From Bradyrhizobium uaiense (GTDB taxonomy: Bacteria; Pseudomonadota; Alphaproteobacteria; Rhizobiales; Xanthobacteraceae): a stretch of DNA of 35,864 bases. How positions within the stretch are numbered: position 1 is the first letter of the stretch; each line of letters opens with the position of its first letter. Where the stretch lies: contig NZ_VKHP01000071.1 of NCBI RefSeq assembly GCF_010811875.1, forward strand, positions 1 through 35,864, written 5' to 3'. The translations under genes were made by a program, and so were the position numbers. The notes beneath the pieces are model-generated. The model was given only the letters and a program-made list of their open reading frames with translations. It ran no database searches and was not told the origin of the DNA. This document shows positions 8,001-15,359 of this stretch, piece by piece.

Positions 8001-8508
8001 CCATGTGGCTGGCGCCGGCGACGAACAGGCCGCCCGCGATGGTGCCGATCAGGATCGCCATGAAGGTCGCGCCCTCGACCAGTGCGTTGCCGGTTGCGAG
8101 CTCGGAAACCGACAGCTGGTCGGGCAGCACGGCATATTTCACCGGACCGAACAGCGCAGCGACAACGCCGAACAGCGCCAGCGCGATGAACAGCAGAGGG
8201 ATCGAATGGGTGAAGAAGCCGGCGGCAGCGAAGGCCGCGGCGAAGATCTCGAAGAACTTCAGCCGGCGCGCGACGATGGATTTGACATAGCGGTCGGCGA
8301 GCTCGCCGCCGAGTGCAGACAGCACGAAGAACGGGAAGATGAACACCGCACCCGCGAGCTGGACCAGCGCCGGCCCCTGCTCGTTGGCGACGCCATATAG
8401 CAGCATGATGACCAGCGCATTCTTGAGCACGTTGTCGTTCAATGCCGAGCAGAACTGCGACCAGAACAGCGGCGCGAAGCGGCGGGACGTCATCAATTCC
8501 TTGATCAT
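5038..8508 (-). CDS. aas: Acyl-[ACP]-phospholipid O-acyltransferase, MFS-PlsC-AMP ligase fusion
   Basis: This 1156-residue inner-membrane protein recycles lysophospholipids. The order is an LplT-like MFS transporter (about 1-410, many hydrophobic helices, L-N-D-N near residue 25), a PlsC acyltransferase (N455-H456-V-S-L-V-D461, and F-P-E-G-R downstream), and an acyl-ACP synthetase of the AMP-binding family (T-S-G-S-E-G-T-P-K-G near 792-805, G-Y-G-V-T-E-T, and G-R-A-K-R-F-A-K-I-A-G-E near the C-terminus). The transporter flips the lysolipid inward, and the other two domains activate a fatty acid and reacylate it. In E. coli the transporter is a separate gene; the three-part fusion is known in alphaproteobacteria. 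The ATG at 8508 has AAGGAA upstream. The divergent TetR at 9105 is a plausible regulator but no matching operator is seen near this start. Confidence 0.95.
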   Translation of the reverse strand: MIKELMTSRRFAPLFWSQFCSALNDNVLKNALVIMLLYGVANEQGPALVQLAGAVFIFPFFVLSALGGELADRYVKSIVARRLKFFEIFAAAFAAAGFFTHSIPLLFIALALFGVVAALFGPVKYAVLPDQLSVSELATGNALVEGATFMAILIGTIAGGLFVAGASHMGWICTAVVGLSVLSWGFASRIPLTQPSAPDLPITRNPWTSTVRLLKSLYAEQRLWDGMVIVSWFWMVGAIVLSLLPALIKEGVGGTEGVVTLCLAVFAIGIAAGSLFAAQLSHVRPNIALVPIGAIVMGVIGLDLALAIATTSLGKDVSAAAFASSLSGFRMLADFFLFAFGGGLFVVPAFAAVQAWTAPSERARIIAAGNILQAGFMVVGAVFVGALQSIGLPIAWIFFGLAIASFGSVWFVLNKWGKEGVRDFGALLFRALFRLEVRGMENLPPAGTRMLIAPNHVSLVDGPLLHAMLPIDASFAVDTGIAKAWWAKPFLKMIKHYTMDPSKPLAARDLIKLVAAGEPVVIFPEGRITVSGSLMKVYDGTAMIADKADAVVVPVRIEGAQRSHLSYLKNGEIKRSWFPKVTISILPPVKLPIDQSLKGKARRNAAGAALQDVMIDAMVQNAMLDQTLFEGLGHAYRDRDTGKPIIEDALGTKLTYRKLILGAQVLSRKLEQETSVGENVGVLLPNSAGVAVVFMALQTIGRVPAMLNFSAGPVNVLAAMKAAQVTTVLTSQAFIEKGKLDKLIAAMAGQAARVVYLEDVRADISLADKIAGFRAGIAPRVARNANDPAVILFTSGSEGTPKGVVLSHRNILANAAQALARVDANANDKVFNVLPVFHSFGLTGGMMMPILGGIPIFMYPSPLHYRIVPELIYQTGATILFGTDTFLTGYARSAHAYDFRTLRLVIAGAEAVKERTRQIYMERYGIRILEGYGVTETAPVLAMNTPMANRQGTVGRISPLMQYRLDPVPGIEEGGRLSVKGPNVMIGYLRAENPGVLEPLPEGWHDTGDIVTVDAQGFIAIKGRAKRFAKIAGEMVSLSAVESMATTLWPQAMSVAVTLPDQRKGERIVLLTTQKDADRAAMQRQAKSSGASELAVPADIRVVDKVPLLGTGKTDYVGATALAKELAAAAPAPAPQTDENTDAAEAEPEARQQHVA

Positions 8509-8628
8509 GACCGGTTCCTTGGGTTAGCGCGCTCGGCGCTGGCAGGTCTGCGAGTTTTTGTGGCAGAGAATCGTGAGCGTGATGAGATGACGGAGATCCC
8601 GCAGCCTTTAGTCTTTTCCGCAACGTAT

Positions 8629-8640
8629 CGGTTCGAACCG
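8629..8640. other. 12-bp perfect palindrome upstream of aas
   Basis: CGGTTCGAACCG is perfectly self-complementary and lies about 120 bases upstream of the aas start. It may be a regulator site. It does not match the TTGARC half-sites near the TetR gene. The rest of 8509-8794 shows nothing else I can support. Confidence 0.35.
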
Positions 8641-8794
8641 GCGCCTACCGAGAGCGCCGGGCGGCCGGGACATTGCCCGCCAGAGATGTACGAGACCTTA
8701 TCCAGACCTTGGGTTGATCGATCTCGAGACGGGCTCGCGCGGGACATGGTGAGCGGTTTGTTGAGGTTTCGGCGATAATTGCCGGCTGGCCGCT

Positions 8795-9052
8795 TCAGGT
8801 CAGTTCACTCAACCCACGGAATGGCGACCATCGGCAGTTGCGTGACTTGCAACGGCCGCCGCTTGCGGCCGCCGGGCGCGACGTGCGCCGATCCGCGCGC
8901 CGCTGCTCCAGGACGCCTGCGACGTCGCAGGCACGGGCGATCCGCTCGATCGGCGCCATCGCCAGTGAGAGGACGGCGCGGCCAAGGCCTTGCACGAGTG
9001 CGATCGCGTCATCGACAAGGGTGGTGGTCAATTGAAGTGCTAGGGTCTGCAT
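8795..9052 (-). CDS. Small unrecognised protein divergent from TetR
   Basis: An 85-codon frame starts at ATG 9052 with a textbook AGGAGG (complement of 9061-9066) eight bases upstream, better than most genes here. The first 45 residues alternate hydrophobic and charged positions (L-A-L-Q-L-T-T-T-L-V-D-D-A-I-A-L-V-Q) and could form amphipathic helices. The tail is Arg/Ala/Ser-rich and looks less constrained. I do not recognise the family. The position, between aas and the TetR gene with operator-like palindromes directly upstream, suggests it is the TetR's closest target. The C-terminal half could be out-of-frame spacer if the true gene is shorter. Confidence 0.5.
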   Translation of the reverse strand: MQTLALQLTTTLVDDAIALVQGLGRAVLSLAMAPIERIARACDVAGVLEQRRADRRTSRPAAASGGRCKSRNCRWSPFRGLSELT

Positions 9053-9074
9053 GTGAGTGGCCTCCTATGCCAAC

Positions 9075-9119
9075 TTGAGCAACGCTCAAATTAGTATCTC
9101 GAAAATGAACATTGTTCAA
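9075..9119. promoter_or_regulatory. Paired operator-like palindromes at the TetR promoter
   Basis: TTGAGC-AAC-GCTCAA at 9075-9089 is a perfect 6+6 inverted repeat. ATGAACATTGTTCAA at 9105-9119 contains the same arrangement, its reverse complement reading TTGAAC-AAT-GTTCAT. Consensus TTGARC-AAY-GYTCAW. Centres are 30 bases apart, about three helical turns. The second covers the TetR start codon, and the first lies just upstream of the ribosome site of the divergent small gene. Autoregulation is inferred. Confidence 0.6.
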
Positions 9120-9731
9120 GAAGAATCGCGACGGGACCGAAAGAAACTTCAGCGGCGCACTTTGCTGATCGAGATCGCACGCCGGTTTATCGCAACTAAG
9201 GGCTTGAGATCATTAAAGGTTAGAGACGTCGCCGACGCCGCCAAATGTTCCATCGGCAGCGTCTATAACGAGTTCGGCGACTTCGACGGCCTGATCCTGA
9301 CCGTGAACCGGGAGACCGTTGAGGCCTTGACCACGCGGCTCAAGGCAGTCCCGGCCGACGATCCGCTGCGCCAGCTGCACGGGCTCGCGGACGCTTATCT
9401 CGGCTTCGCCAGCGAGCACGCCAATCTGCTGCGCTCGCTGTTCGAGCACCGGATGGAGGACGACCGGCCGTTTCCGGAAGACATCCTCGCGATGGTGATG
9501 GATGCGTTCGCGCTGATGCATGCGCCGCTGGTGCGGCTGTTGCCCGATCGCGATCCCAACGACGTCGCGCTGCTGTCGCGGATGATGTTCTCTGCGGTCC
9601 ACGGCATTATTTCGCTTGGCCTCGAGGAGCGCATGGTCGCGGTGCCACCGGAGATGCTGCGTGAGCGGCTCGCGCAGTTCGTCGACACCCATCTTGCCGG
9701 GCTCGGCGTATCGCGTGGCGATCAGGTTTGA
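9105..9731 (+). CDS. TetR/AcrR family transcriptional regulator
   Basis: This 208-residue regulator has an N-terminal helix-turn-helix: R-R-F-I-A-T-K-G-L, then V-R-D-V-A-D-A-A-K-C-S-I-G-S-V-Y-N-E-F, the TetR recognition-helix pattern. The C-terminal part is an alpha-helical ligand domain with no recognisable ligand. The start at ATG 9105 is preferred because the domain begins soon after; an upstream GTG at 9057 is in frame but would overlap the operator and lacks a better ribosome site. No clear Shine-Dalgarno precedes 9105. It is divergent from the small gene at 9052, and its stop overlaps the stop of the convergent regulator at 9722 by 10 bases. Probable targets are itself, the small gene, and perhaps aas. 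Confidence 0.88.
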   Translation: MNIVQEESRRDRKKLQRRTLLIEIARRFIATKGLRSLKVRDVADAAKCSIGSVYNEFGDFDGLILTVNRETVEALTTRLKAVPADDPLRQLHGLADAYLGFASEHANLLRSLFEHRMEDDRPFPEDILAMVMDAFALMHAPLVRLLPDRDPNDVALLSRMMFSAVHGIISLGLEERMVAVPPEMLRERLAQFVDTHLAGLGVSRGDQV

Positions 9732-10717
9732 TTGTGCGCGACGCGGCCGGGATGGGCGAGCGTCCAGAGCGGTTCAAGGAAAACCACCCCTGTGCCGCCG
9801 TCGCGGAAGATCAGCCTGAACTCGATCCGTCCGTCCGCGGTGATGGAGGCGGAATGCACTCCCGCATTGCCGTCATATCGCAAGACGCCGTCCGAGACTT
9901 GCCCGGTAAAACCGCCGGAGAAGCCCGGTCCTGGCGTGCGGCTGTGCGGCATCGCCGGTCCGTTCACGAGATAGCCGGTCGCAACGCCGTCCCGGTCGAC
10001 GCTGGTGACAATCATCATGAATTGGCGGTGCGAGTTGATCCATCCCTCGTCGCTCGCCCACACGCCGAGAAAGCGGCGGACATCGTCCGGCACGTCGCTT
10101 GCCGGCGCACGAATGCGAAAGGCAGGAAGCGGCATCTGCTTCTCCGCGGCCAGCGCGATGATCCGTTCGACATCCCGATCCGGCACGATGCCAGGATCCT
10201 GCGGCGCAAACCAGTTCACCAACTCCGCCAGAGGATTCCGCATCCCATCGGCAATCGGTGACGCGACGAGAGCCGCCAAGGCGATCACCGACAGGCTCGA
10301 AACAAGCAACCATCGGGGAAGCGCGGCCCGACGTCCCGCCACGCCGCGGGAAGTTGACGTCGTGCGCGGGATGTTGCTCGATTCATGATGGTGCGACGGC
10401 AGAACAGGCTCTGCATCGAGCCGGTATCCCCGGCGCGACACCGTCTTGATGATGCGGTGCTCGTCATCCCGCAATTTCAGGCGCAGCTCCCGGACACATT
10501 GGACGAGCGAGTCGTCTGAAACGGCGACGTTGCCCCAGACTGCCGCGTGCAGATCCTGCTTGGAGATCAACCGCCCGGCATTGCTGGCAAGATGCCGGAG
10601 CACCGCGAATGACTTCGGCCTGAGATCAAGGTCGACGCCATCCACGCGCACAACGCCGCGGGCAAGGTCCAATACAAATGAATCAAATACCAAAACGGAA
10701 TCAGTCGCCGGGTCCAT
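9722..10717 (-). CDS. CadC-like membrane-anchored winged-helix regulator
   Basis: This 331-residue protein has an OmpR/PhoB-type winged helix at about 8-100 (L-R-P-K-S-F-A-V-L-R-H-L, V-S-D-D-S-L-V-Q-C-V, and the wing T-V-S-R-R-G-Y-R-L). There is no receiver domain. One membrane segment follows near 137-157, then a periplasmic part of about 170 residues with no family I recognise (W-A-S-D-E-G-W-I-N-S-H-R, G-V-A-T-G-Y-L-V-N-G-P). The arrangement is that of one-component ToxR/CadC sensors. ATG 10717 was preferred to an in-frame GTG at 10726 because GGAG sits eight bases upstream of it. It is divergent from the binding protein at 10869, a likely target, by position only. Confidence 0.85.
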   Translation of the reverse strand: MDPATDSVLVFDSFVLDLARGVVRVDGVDLDLRPKSFAVLRHLASNAGRLISKQDLHAAVWGNVAVSDDSLVQCVRELRLKLRDDEHRIIKTVSRRGYRLDAEPVLPSHHHESSNIPRTTSTSRGVAGRRAALPRWLLVSSLSVIALAALVASPIADGMRNPLAELVNWFAPQDPGIVPDRDVERIIALAAEKQMPLPAFRIRAPASDVPDDVRRFLGVWASDEGWINSHRQFMMIVTSVDRDGVATGYLVNGPAMPHSRTPGPGFSGGFTGQVSDGVLRYDGNAGVHSASITADGRIEFRLIFRDGGTGVVFLEPLWTLAHPGRVAHNQT

Positions 10718-10868
10718 AGAGGTCACTCCATGCCCACAGACGGCACCAATCCAGCAAATTTAGCAGGAAATTCGTCGTTCTGTCACTTCTCGATCAGGAC
10801 TTCCCTGCGGCGAAGCCGATAGTCGAGAGCCGGCCCGGCGTCATTTCCGGGCACGCGGGAGGTTGGCC

Positions 10869-12047
10869 ATGTCGAGGACGCGGTTTGCCGTGTTGACCGG
10901 GGTTGTTCTGACGCTCGCGGCGGTGCAATCGGGACATGTCTGGGCGCAGGACACCGTGAAGGTCGGGCTGGTGATGCCATTGACCGGCGTTCTGGGGCCG
11001 GTCGGCAAACAGGCGGTCGCCGGGGCGCGGCTCTACATGGCGCAGCACGGCGACATGGTCGCCGGCCGCAAGGTCGAGCTGATCGTCCGGGACGACGCCA
11101 GCGTACCCGACAATGCCAAGCGCCTTGCGCAGGAGCTGATCATCAACGACAAGGCCGCGATCCTCGGCGGCGGACTGACGCCGAGCGTGCTGGCTCTCGC
11201 GCCACTGGTCACTGAGAGCAAGACGGCAACCGTCGTCATGGTATCGGGCACGTCGATCGTGACCGAGCGGTCGCCCTACTTCGTGCGCACCAGCTGGACC
11301 CACGCGCAGCAGGCCAGCGTGCTGGCGGAGTGGGCGGCAAAAAACGGATCGAAGCGAGCCACCATCATCGCGTCCGACTGGGCCCCCGGGCATGAAGCGG
11401 CCGGGGTCTTTTCGGCGAGCTTCACCGCGGCCGGCGGATCGATCGTCGAAGCGATGAAGGTGCCGCTGGCCAATCCCGACTTCGCGCCGTTCCTGCAACG
11501 TGCGCGGGACGGCAATCCGGATACACTTTTTATTTTCGTCCCGGCAAGCCAGGCCGCCATCCTGGCCAAGCAGTTTGTCGAGCGCGGGCTGGACAAGAGC
11601 GGGATCAAGCTGATCGGCCCCGGCGACATCGCCGATGACCAGGACCTGCCGGGCATGAGCGATGCCATGGTCGGCATGATCACCGCGGGATTCTATTCCG
11701 CCGCCCATCCATCCGATCTGAACCGCGCCTATGTCGCAGCCTTCCGCAAGGCCAATGCGAATACGCGTCCGAACTTCATCAGCGTCAGCGCCTATGACGG
11801 CATGCATCTGATCTACGAGGCGTTGAAGGCGACCGGCGGCAAGACCAATGGTGACGCACTGATCGATGCCATGAAGGGCATGGCCTGGGAAAGCCCGCGC
11901 GGCCCGATGTCGATCGATCCAAAGACGCGCGATGTCATCCACGACATCTACATTCGCAAGGTCGAGAAGGTCGGCGGCGAGCTCTACAGCGTCGAGCACG
12001 AGACGTTCAAGGCGATCAAGGACCCCGCCAAGATCGCGAACAAATGA
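10869..12047 (+). CDS. ABC transporter substrate-binding protein, branched-chain amino acid type
   Basis: This 392-residue protein has a signal peptide (basic start, hydrophobic core, cleavage after V-W-A) and a mature start V-K-V-G-L-V-M-P-L-T-G, diagnostic of LivJ-type binding proteins. GGGAGG ends six bases before ATG 10869; the in-frame TTG at 10863 would lie inside the spacer. No transporter membrane or ATPase genes are adjacent, so it is a second orphan. Its divergent neighbour is a membrane-anchored regulator whose periplasmic domain could sense the same or a related signal. That link is inference. Substrate unknown. Confidence 0.9.
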   Translation: MSRTRFAVLTGVVLTLAAVQSGHVWAQDTVKVGLVMPLTGVLGPVGKQAVAGARLYMAQHGDMVAGRKVELIVRDDASVPDNAKRLAQELIINDKAAILGGGLTPSVLALAPLVTESKTATVVMVSGTSIVTERSPYFVRTSWTHAQQASVLAEWAAKNGSKRATIIASDWAPGHEAAGVFSASFTAAGGSIVEAMKVPLANPDFAPFLQRARDGNPDTLFIFVPASQAAILAKQFVERGLDKSGIKLIGPGDIADDQDLPGMSDAMVGMITAGFYSAAHPSDLNRAYVAAFRKANANTRPNFISVSAYDGMHLIYEALKATGGKTNGDALIDAMKGMAWESPRGPMSIDPKTRDVIHDIYIRKVEKVGGELYSVEHETFKAIKDPAKIANK

Positions 12048-12120
12048 GCAAAACGGGGTAGCTGTTTTTTCGGCCCAGCTCCGGGTTTGTGCTGTCCCGG
12101 GGGCTGCGGCCGGCTGCGGG

Positions 12121-12146
12121 TGCAGGACTTGCGTGCAGGACTTGCG
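12121..12146. repeat. Exact 13-bp tandem duplication
   Basis: TGCAGGACTTGCG occurs twice, head to tail, in the 170-base gap between the binding-protein gene and the convergent membrane-protein gene. It is probably a replication-slippage product; no function is indicated. Confidence 0.8.
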
Positions 12147-12217
12147 TTCGGGCAGCCCGCCAACGCGATCAATCTCGATCGCCGAAGCGAGCCTAGCCTG
12201 GCGTCCCTCCAACGCCC

Positions 12218-12637
12218 TCAGGCGCGCGCCCGGGCGATCGTGCCGGCGACGATCTGCATCGCAACGCCGAGCACCCAGCCCGCCATGATGGCCGCGGTCC
12301 AGCCGATATCCGGCTCGCTGCGCAGCACGACGACGCCGACAGAGAAGAACGCGACCATCGTCGCGAGGAAGGTGCCGACCGCGCTGAGCAGCTCCGCCGC
12401 GTCGATCTTGCGCAGCGAGGCGGCGTCCTTCGGATGGAAGAGTTTTGGCGGCGTGTCGATACCGAGGTAGAAGCCGATCGCGCCGCTCAGCATCATGATG
12501 AGCAGGAATGCCTGCGAGGTCAGCGCCGAGACGCTGGAGCCGACATGGATGGCGACGAACAGACCGCTTGCAGCACCTGCCAGGGCGAGGCCGAAGCGCT
12601 CCAGGACATGGGCAAATTTTCTGACGCGGCTGCGCAT
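12218..12637 (-). CDS. Small four-helix membrane protein, unknown function
   Basis: This 139-residue protein has four likely membrane segments at about 17-34, 41-57, 84-104 and 112-132, with a short soluble loop (P-P-K-L-F-H-P-K-D-A-A-S-L-R-K-I-D) between the second and third. GAGG lies seven bases before ATG 12637. I do not recognise a named family. It is transcribed away from the DUF2235 gene, with 221 bases between them, so a shared control region is possible but no palindrome was found there. A role next to the phospholipase-like genes, for example protective or targeting, would be speculation. Confidence 0.75.
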   Translation of the reverse strand: MRSRVRKFAHVLERFGLALAGAASGLFVAIHVGSSVSALTSQAFLLIMMLSGAIGFYLGIDTPPKLFHPKDAASLRKIDAAELLSAVGTFLATMVAFFSVGVVVLRSEPDIGWTAAIMAGWVLGVAMQIVAGTIARARA

Positions 12638-12858
12638 TGCTGTGCCTCATCAATGAATTGTGCCGCTATCAGGCTAGGCCTTTTCGCAGCAACGCGAAAG
12701 CCGTCACCTCTCAAATGGCCGCGACCTCGTGACGCTTTTGTGCGCCAGTTCACAGCTGTCATGGCACAGAATGACTAAATATCGATCCAAGGTAGCAATC
12801 GAATCCGCTACTACTACACTGCGCCAACCGCTTCATTCATTTCAGCGAGCGACTTGCA

Positions 12859-15129
12859 ATGCCGAGTCCCAAGATCATCATCCTGTCCGATGGCACCGGC
12901 AATGCCGCTTCCAGCGTCTGGCGCACCAATGTCTGGCGAATATTCCAATCGCTGGATTTGCAGGGCAATACGCAGGCCGCCAAGTATGATGACGGCGTCG
13001 GCACATCGAAATTCGTTCCGCTTGCGCTGCTCGGCGGCGCGTTCGGCTATGGCCTCAAGCGCAATATCCTGGATGCCTACAAGTTCATCTGCCGCAACTA
13101 CGACCACCAGAACGATTCGCAGATCTACCTGTTCGGATTCAGCCGCGGCGCATTCACGGTGCGCACGCTCGCCGCACTCATCGTCGATCAGGGCCTGATC
13201 GTTGCGGACACCGAAGCCGAATTGCACGACGGCGCCGTGAAGGCCTATCGCGCCTACCGGGCCGCGGGCTACCACTCGATCTGGCGCATCGAGGTGATCT
13301 TCCGCGCGCTGCGCGACTACATCCTCGTGCCGGTGCTGGACCGCCTGAAGGGCAACAAGCCCTATGCCGAGATTATCCGGAAGCAGGTGCCATCGATCGA
13401 ATTCATCGGCATCTGGGACACCGTCGCGGCCTATGGTCTGCCGATCGACGAGATGACGCGCGGCATCTCCAACTGGGTGTGGCCGCTCGAACTGCCGAAC
13501 CGGATTCTCAGTCCGAAGGTCAAGTGCGCACGGCACGCGCTGGCGCTCGACGACGAGCGCACGACCTTCCATCCGGTGCTTTGGACCGAGCAGGAGCCGG
13601 GACAGCCCGCACCGGCGGTGCCGACCACAATCGACGGCGAGCACCTCGTCCAGGTGTGGTTCGTCGGCATGCACGCCAATGTCGGGGGCGGCTATCCGGA
13701 CGATGCCGTCGCGTTCGTGCCGCTGGCCTGGCTGGTCGACGAAGCCGTCAAGCAGGGCCTCGTGTTCAAGAGCGCTCCGATTGCCGATCCCGATGCGATC
13801 AAGGCGATCAGATCGTCGGAAGACAAGGACGGCCGCCTCTATGATTCGCGGGCGGGCCTGGGCTCGTACTATCGATACGGCCCCCGCAAGGTCGCCGACC
13901 TCTGCAACGATCACCATGCCGGCGTCAGCGTGCCGATGCCCAAAATCCACGAAAGCGTGTTCGAGCGGATCGACAGCGGCGCCAATGCCTACGCCCCGAT
14001 CGGGCTGCCGCCGAACTATGTGGTCGTCTCCCGCAACGGCCAGATCACGCCGCTGGGCCCCAATACATTCGAGACGCCGGTCGGCGCGCCGGCACGTTAT
14101 GCCGCGCAGGAGAAGCTGTGGAATTTCGTCTGGATGCGGCGGATCGCCTATTTCGCCACGCTGGCGGCGTCGCTGCATCTGGCGGCGTTCTGGCTGTTCC
14201 ACAACCAGCACCCGCAGCACGAGTTCAGCTCCCGATTCAGGATGATTTCGGAACTGGTGCGCTTCATCGAATCATTCCTGCCGGCTTCCTTTCATTGGTG
14301 GACCGACTGGTACGCCGGCAACCCGGAATGGTTTGCCGGCGGCATCATCGCCGTTGCCGCGCTGATGGCTGTCGGCAGTTCGCTCAGCGCAACGGTCAGC
14401 GACAGGATGCGGATCATCTGGCGTGACCGTGCGAAGCCTGTGCCGCTCTCCGGGATCGTGCACGATGCGATCTATCGATTCCGCACCAGCGCGATCTATC
14501 AATGGGTCCTCAATGTCGGGAAACGGCACGTCGTTCCGTTCGTGCTGACGGCCGTGATGGTCTGGTACGGCGCGACGCTGCTCAGCCATTTCCTGTTCAA
14601 TGCCGAGGATTCGATGGGCGCCTTCTGCACGGGGACCGCGGCCGACAAGCTGGTCGCCGTCGACAAAGGCATCCCGCAGGATGCGGCGGCCGATTTCGAT
14701 ACCAGCGCGATCTGCGCGCCGACCGGCCTCAAGGTCCGCACCGGATTCAAGTACGAGATCGCGATCACGATGTCGGAGCCCTGGGAGGACGCCGGGCGCG
14801 CCGTTACGCCGATCGGATACCGGACGTCGACCATCGAGGGTGACAAGCGCTGGCGCGGATACGCCACGATCTTCCTGCGACGGATCCTGTTCCGGCCATG
14901 GTTCCGCCTGATCGCACGGGTCGGAGAGACCGGCGTCGACGAGTATTTCCTTGACCCGCTGCCGGCGCCCAACACCGACCCGCAGGTCTACAAGGCGCGA
15001 TTCACCGCCGATCGCAGCGGCGAGATCTTCCTCTACGTCAACCAGGCAGTGATCGGCCTTCCCTGGGTCTACAAATCGTTCTACGGCGATCACAAGGGCA
15101 AGGCGAAGATCACAGTGCGGTTGATGTAG
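12859..15129 (+). CDS. DUF2235 (Tle1-like) alpha/beta hydrolase with three membrane segments
   Basis: This 756-residue protein begins I-I-I-L-S-D-G-T-G-N, the DUF2235 signature. The nucleophile elbow G-F-S-R-G centres on Ser95. The acid is probably Asp187 in G-I-W-D-T-V and the base His272 in G-M-H-A-N-V-G-G-G-Y. DUF2235 includes the Tle1 phospholipase effectors of type VI secretion, but no VgrG, PAAR or immunity-like gene is seen here. Hydrophobic stretches at about 429-448, 492-511 and 558-580 suggest anchoring in the inner membrane, and the last 170 residues are soluble and unrecognised. Bradyrhizobium-type long DUF2235 proteins are known but uncharacterised. It is followed by a phospholipase-D-like gene after 230 bases. 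Confidence 0.88.
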   Translation: MPSPKIIILSDGTGNAASSVWRTNVWRIFQSLDLQGNTQAAKYDDGVGTSKFVPLALLGGAFGYGLKRNILDAYKFICRNYDHQNDSQIYLFGFSRGAFTVRTLAALIVDQGLIVADTEAELHDGAVKAYRAYRAAGYHSIWRIEVIFRALRDYILVPVLDRLKGNKPYAEIIRKQVPSIEFIGIWDTVAAYGLPIDEMTRGISNWVWPLELPNRILSPKVKCARHALALDDERTTFHPVLWTEQEPGQPAPAVPTTIDGEHLVQVWFVGMHANVGGGYPDDAVAFVPLAWLVDEAVKQGLVFKSAPIADPDAIKAIRSSEDKDGRLYDSRAGLGSYYRYGPRKVADLCNDHHAGVSVPMPKIHESVFERIDSGANAYAPIGLPPNYVVVSRNGQITPLGPNTFETPVGAPARYAAQEKLWNFVWMRRIAYFATLAASLHLAAFWLFHNQHPQHEFSSRFRMISELVRFIESFLPASFHWWTDWYAGNPEWFAGGIIAVAALMAVGSSLSATVSDRMRIIWRDRAKPVPLSGIVHDAIYRFRTSAIYQWVLNVGKRHVVPFVLTAVMVWYGATLLSHFLFNAEDSMGAFCTGTAADKLVAVDKGIPQDAAADFDTSAICAPTGLKVRTGFKYEIAITMSEPWEDAGRAVTPIGYRTSTIEGDKRWRGYATIFLRRILFRPWFRLIARVGETGVDEYFLDPLPAPNTDPQVYKARFTADRSGEIFLYVNQAVIGLPWVYKSFYGDHKGKAKITVRLM

Positions 15130-15359
15130 GCACCGCTCGCACGGCCTCCCAGGACCGCGGCCGCACCGAGCTGTGCTGCGGCATCGATCTGTGATCCAGC
15201 CGATAGTCGTGGTTGTATATTTTATGACATACTTCCTTTGCTAGAGTGCGGCCGGCCGCCCGAGTCGATCCGATACGACGCGTCGGACCACCTGAGGGCG
15301 CTGACGCGCCAGGTTCATATCGACGGGATATTTCTCACCAGCGATTTGGAGGCATCACC

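Noticed and set aside
3172..8400. A 1742-codon open frame on the plus strand, antisense to both the flavin monooxygenase and aas
   Set aside because: It spans two well-supported genes on the other strand. Its product is dominated by Arg, His, Asp, Gln and Gly, the signature of a high-GC antisense shadow; it has no recognisable domain and no ribosome site.
10794..12653. A 619-codon minus-strand frame across the second binding-protein gene
   Set aside because: It is antisense to a clear signal-peptide binding protein and has shadow-type composition with no motif.
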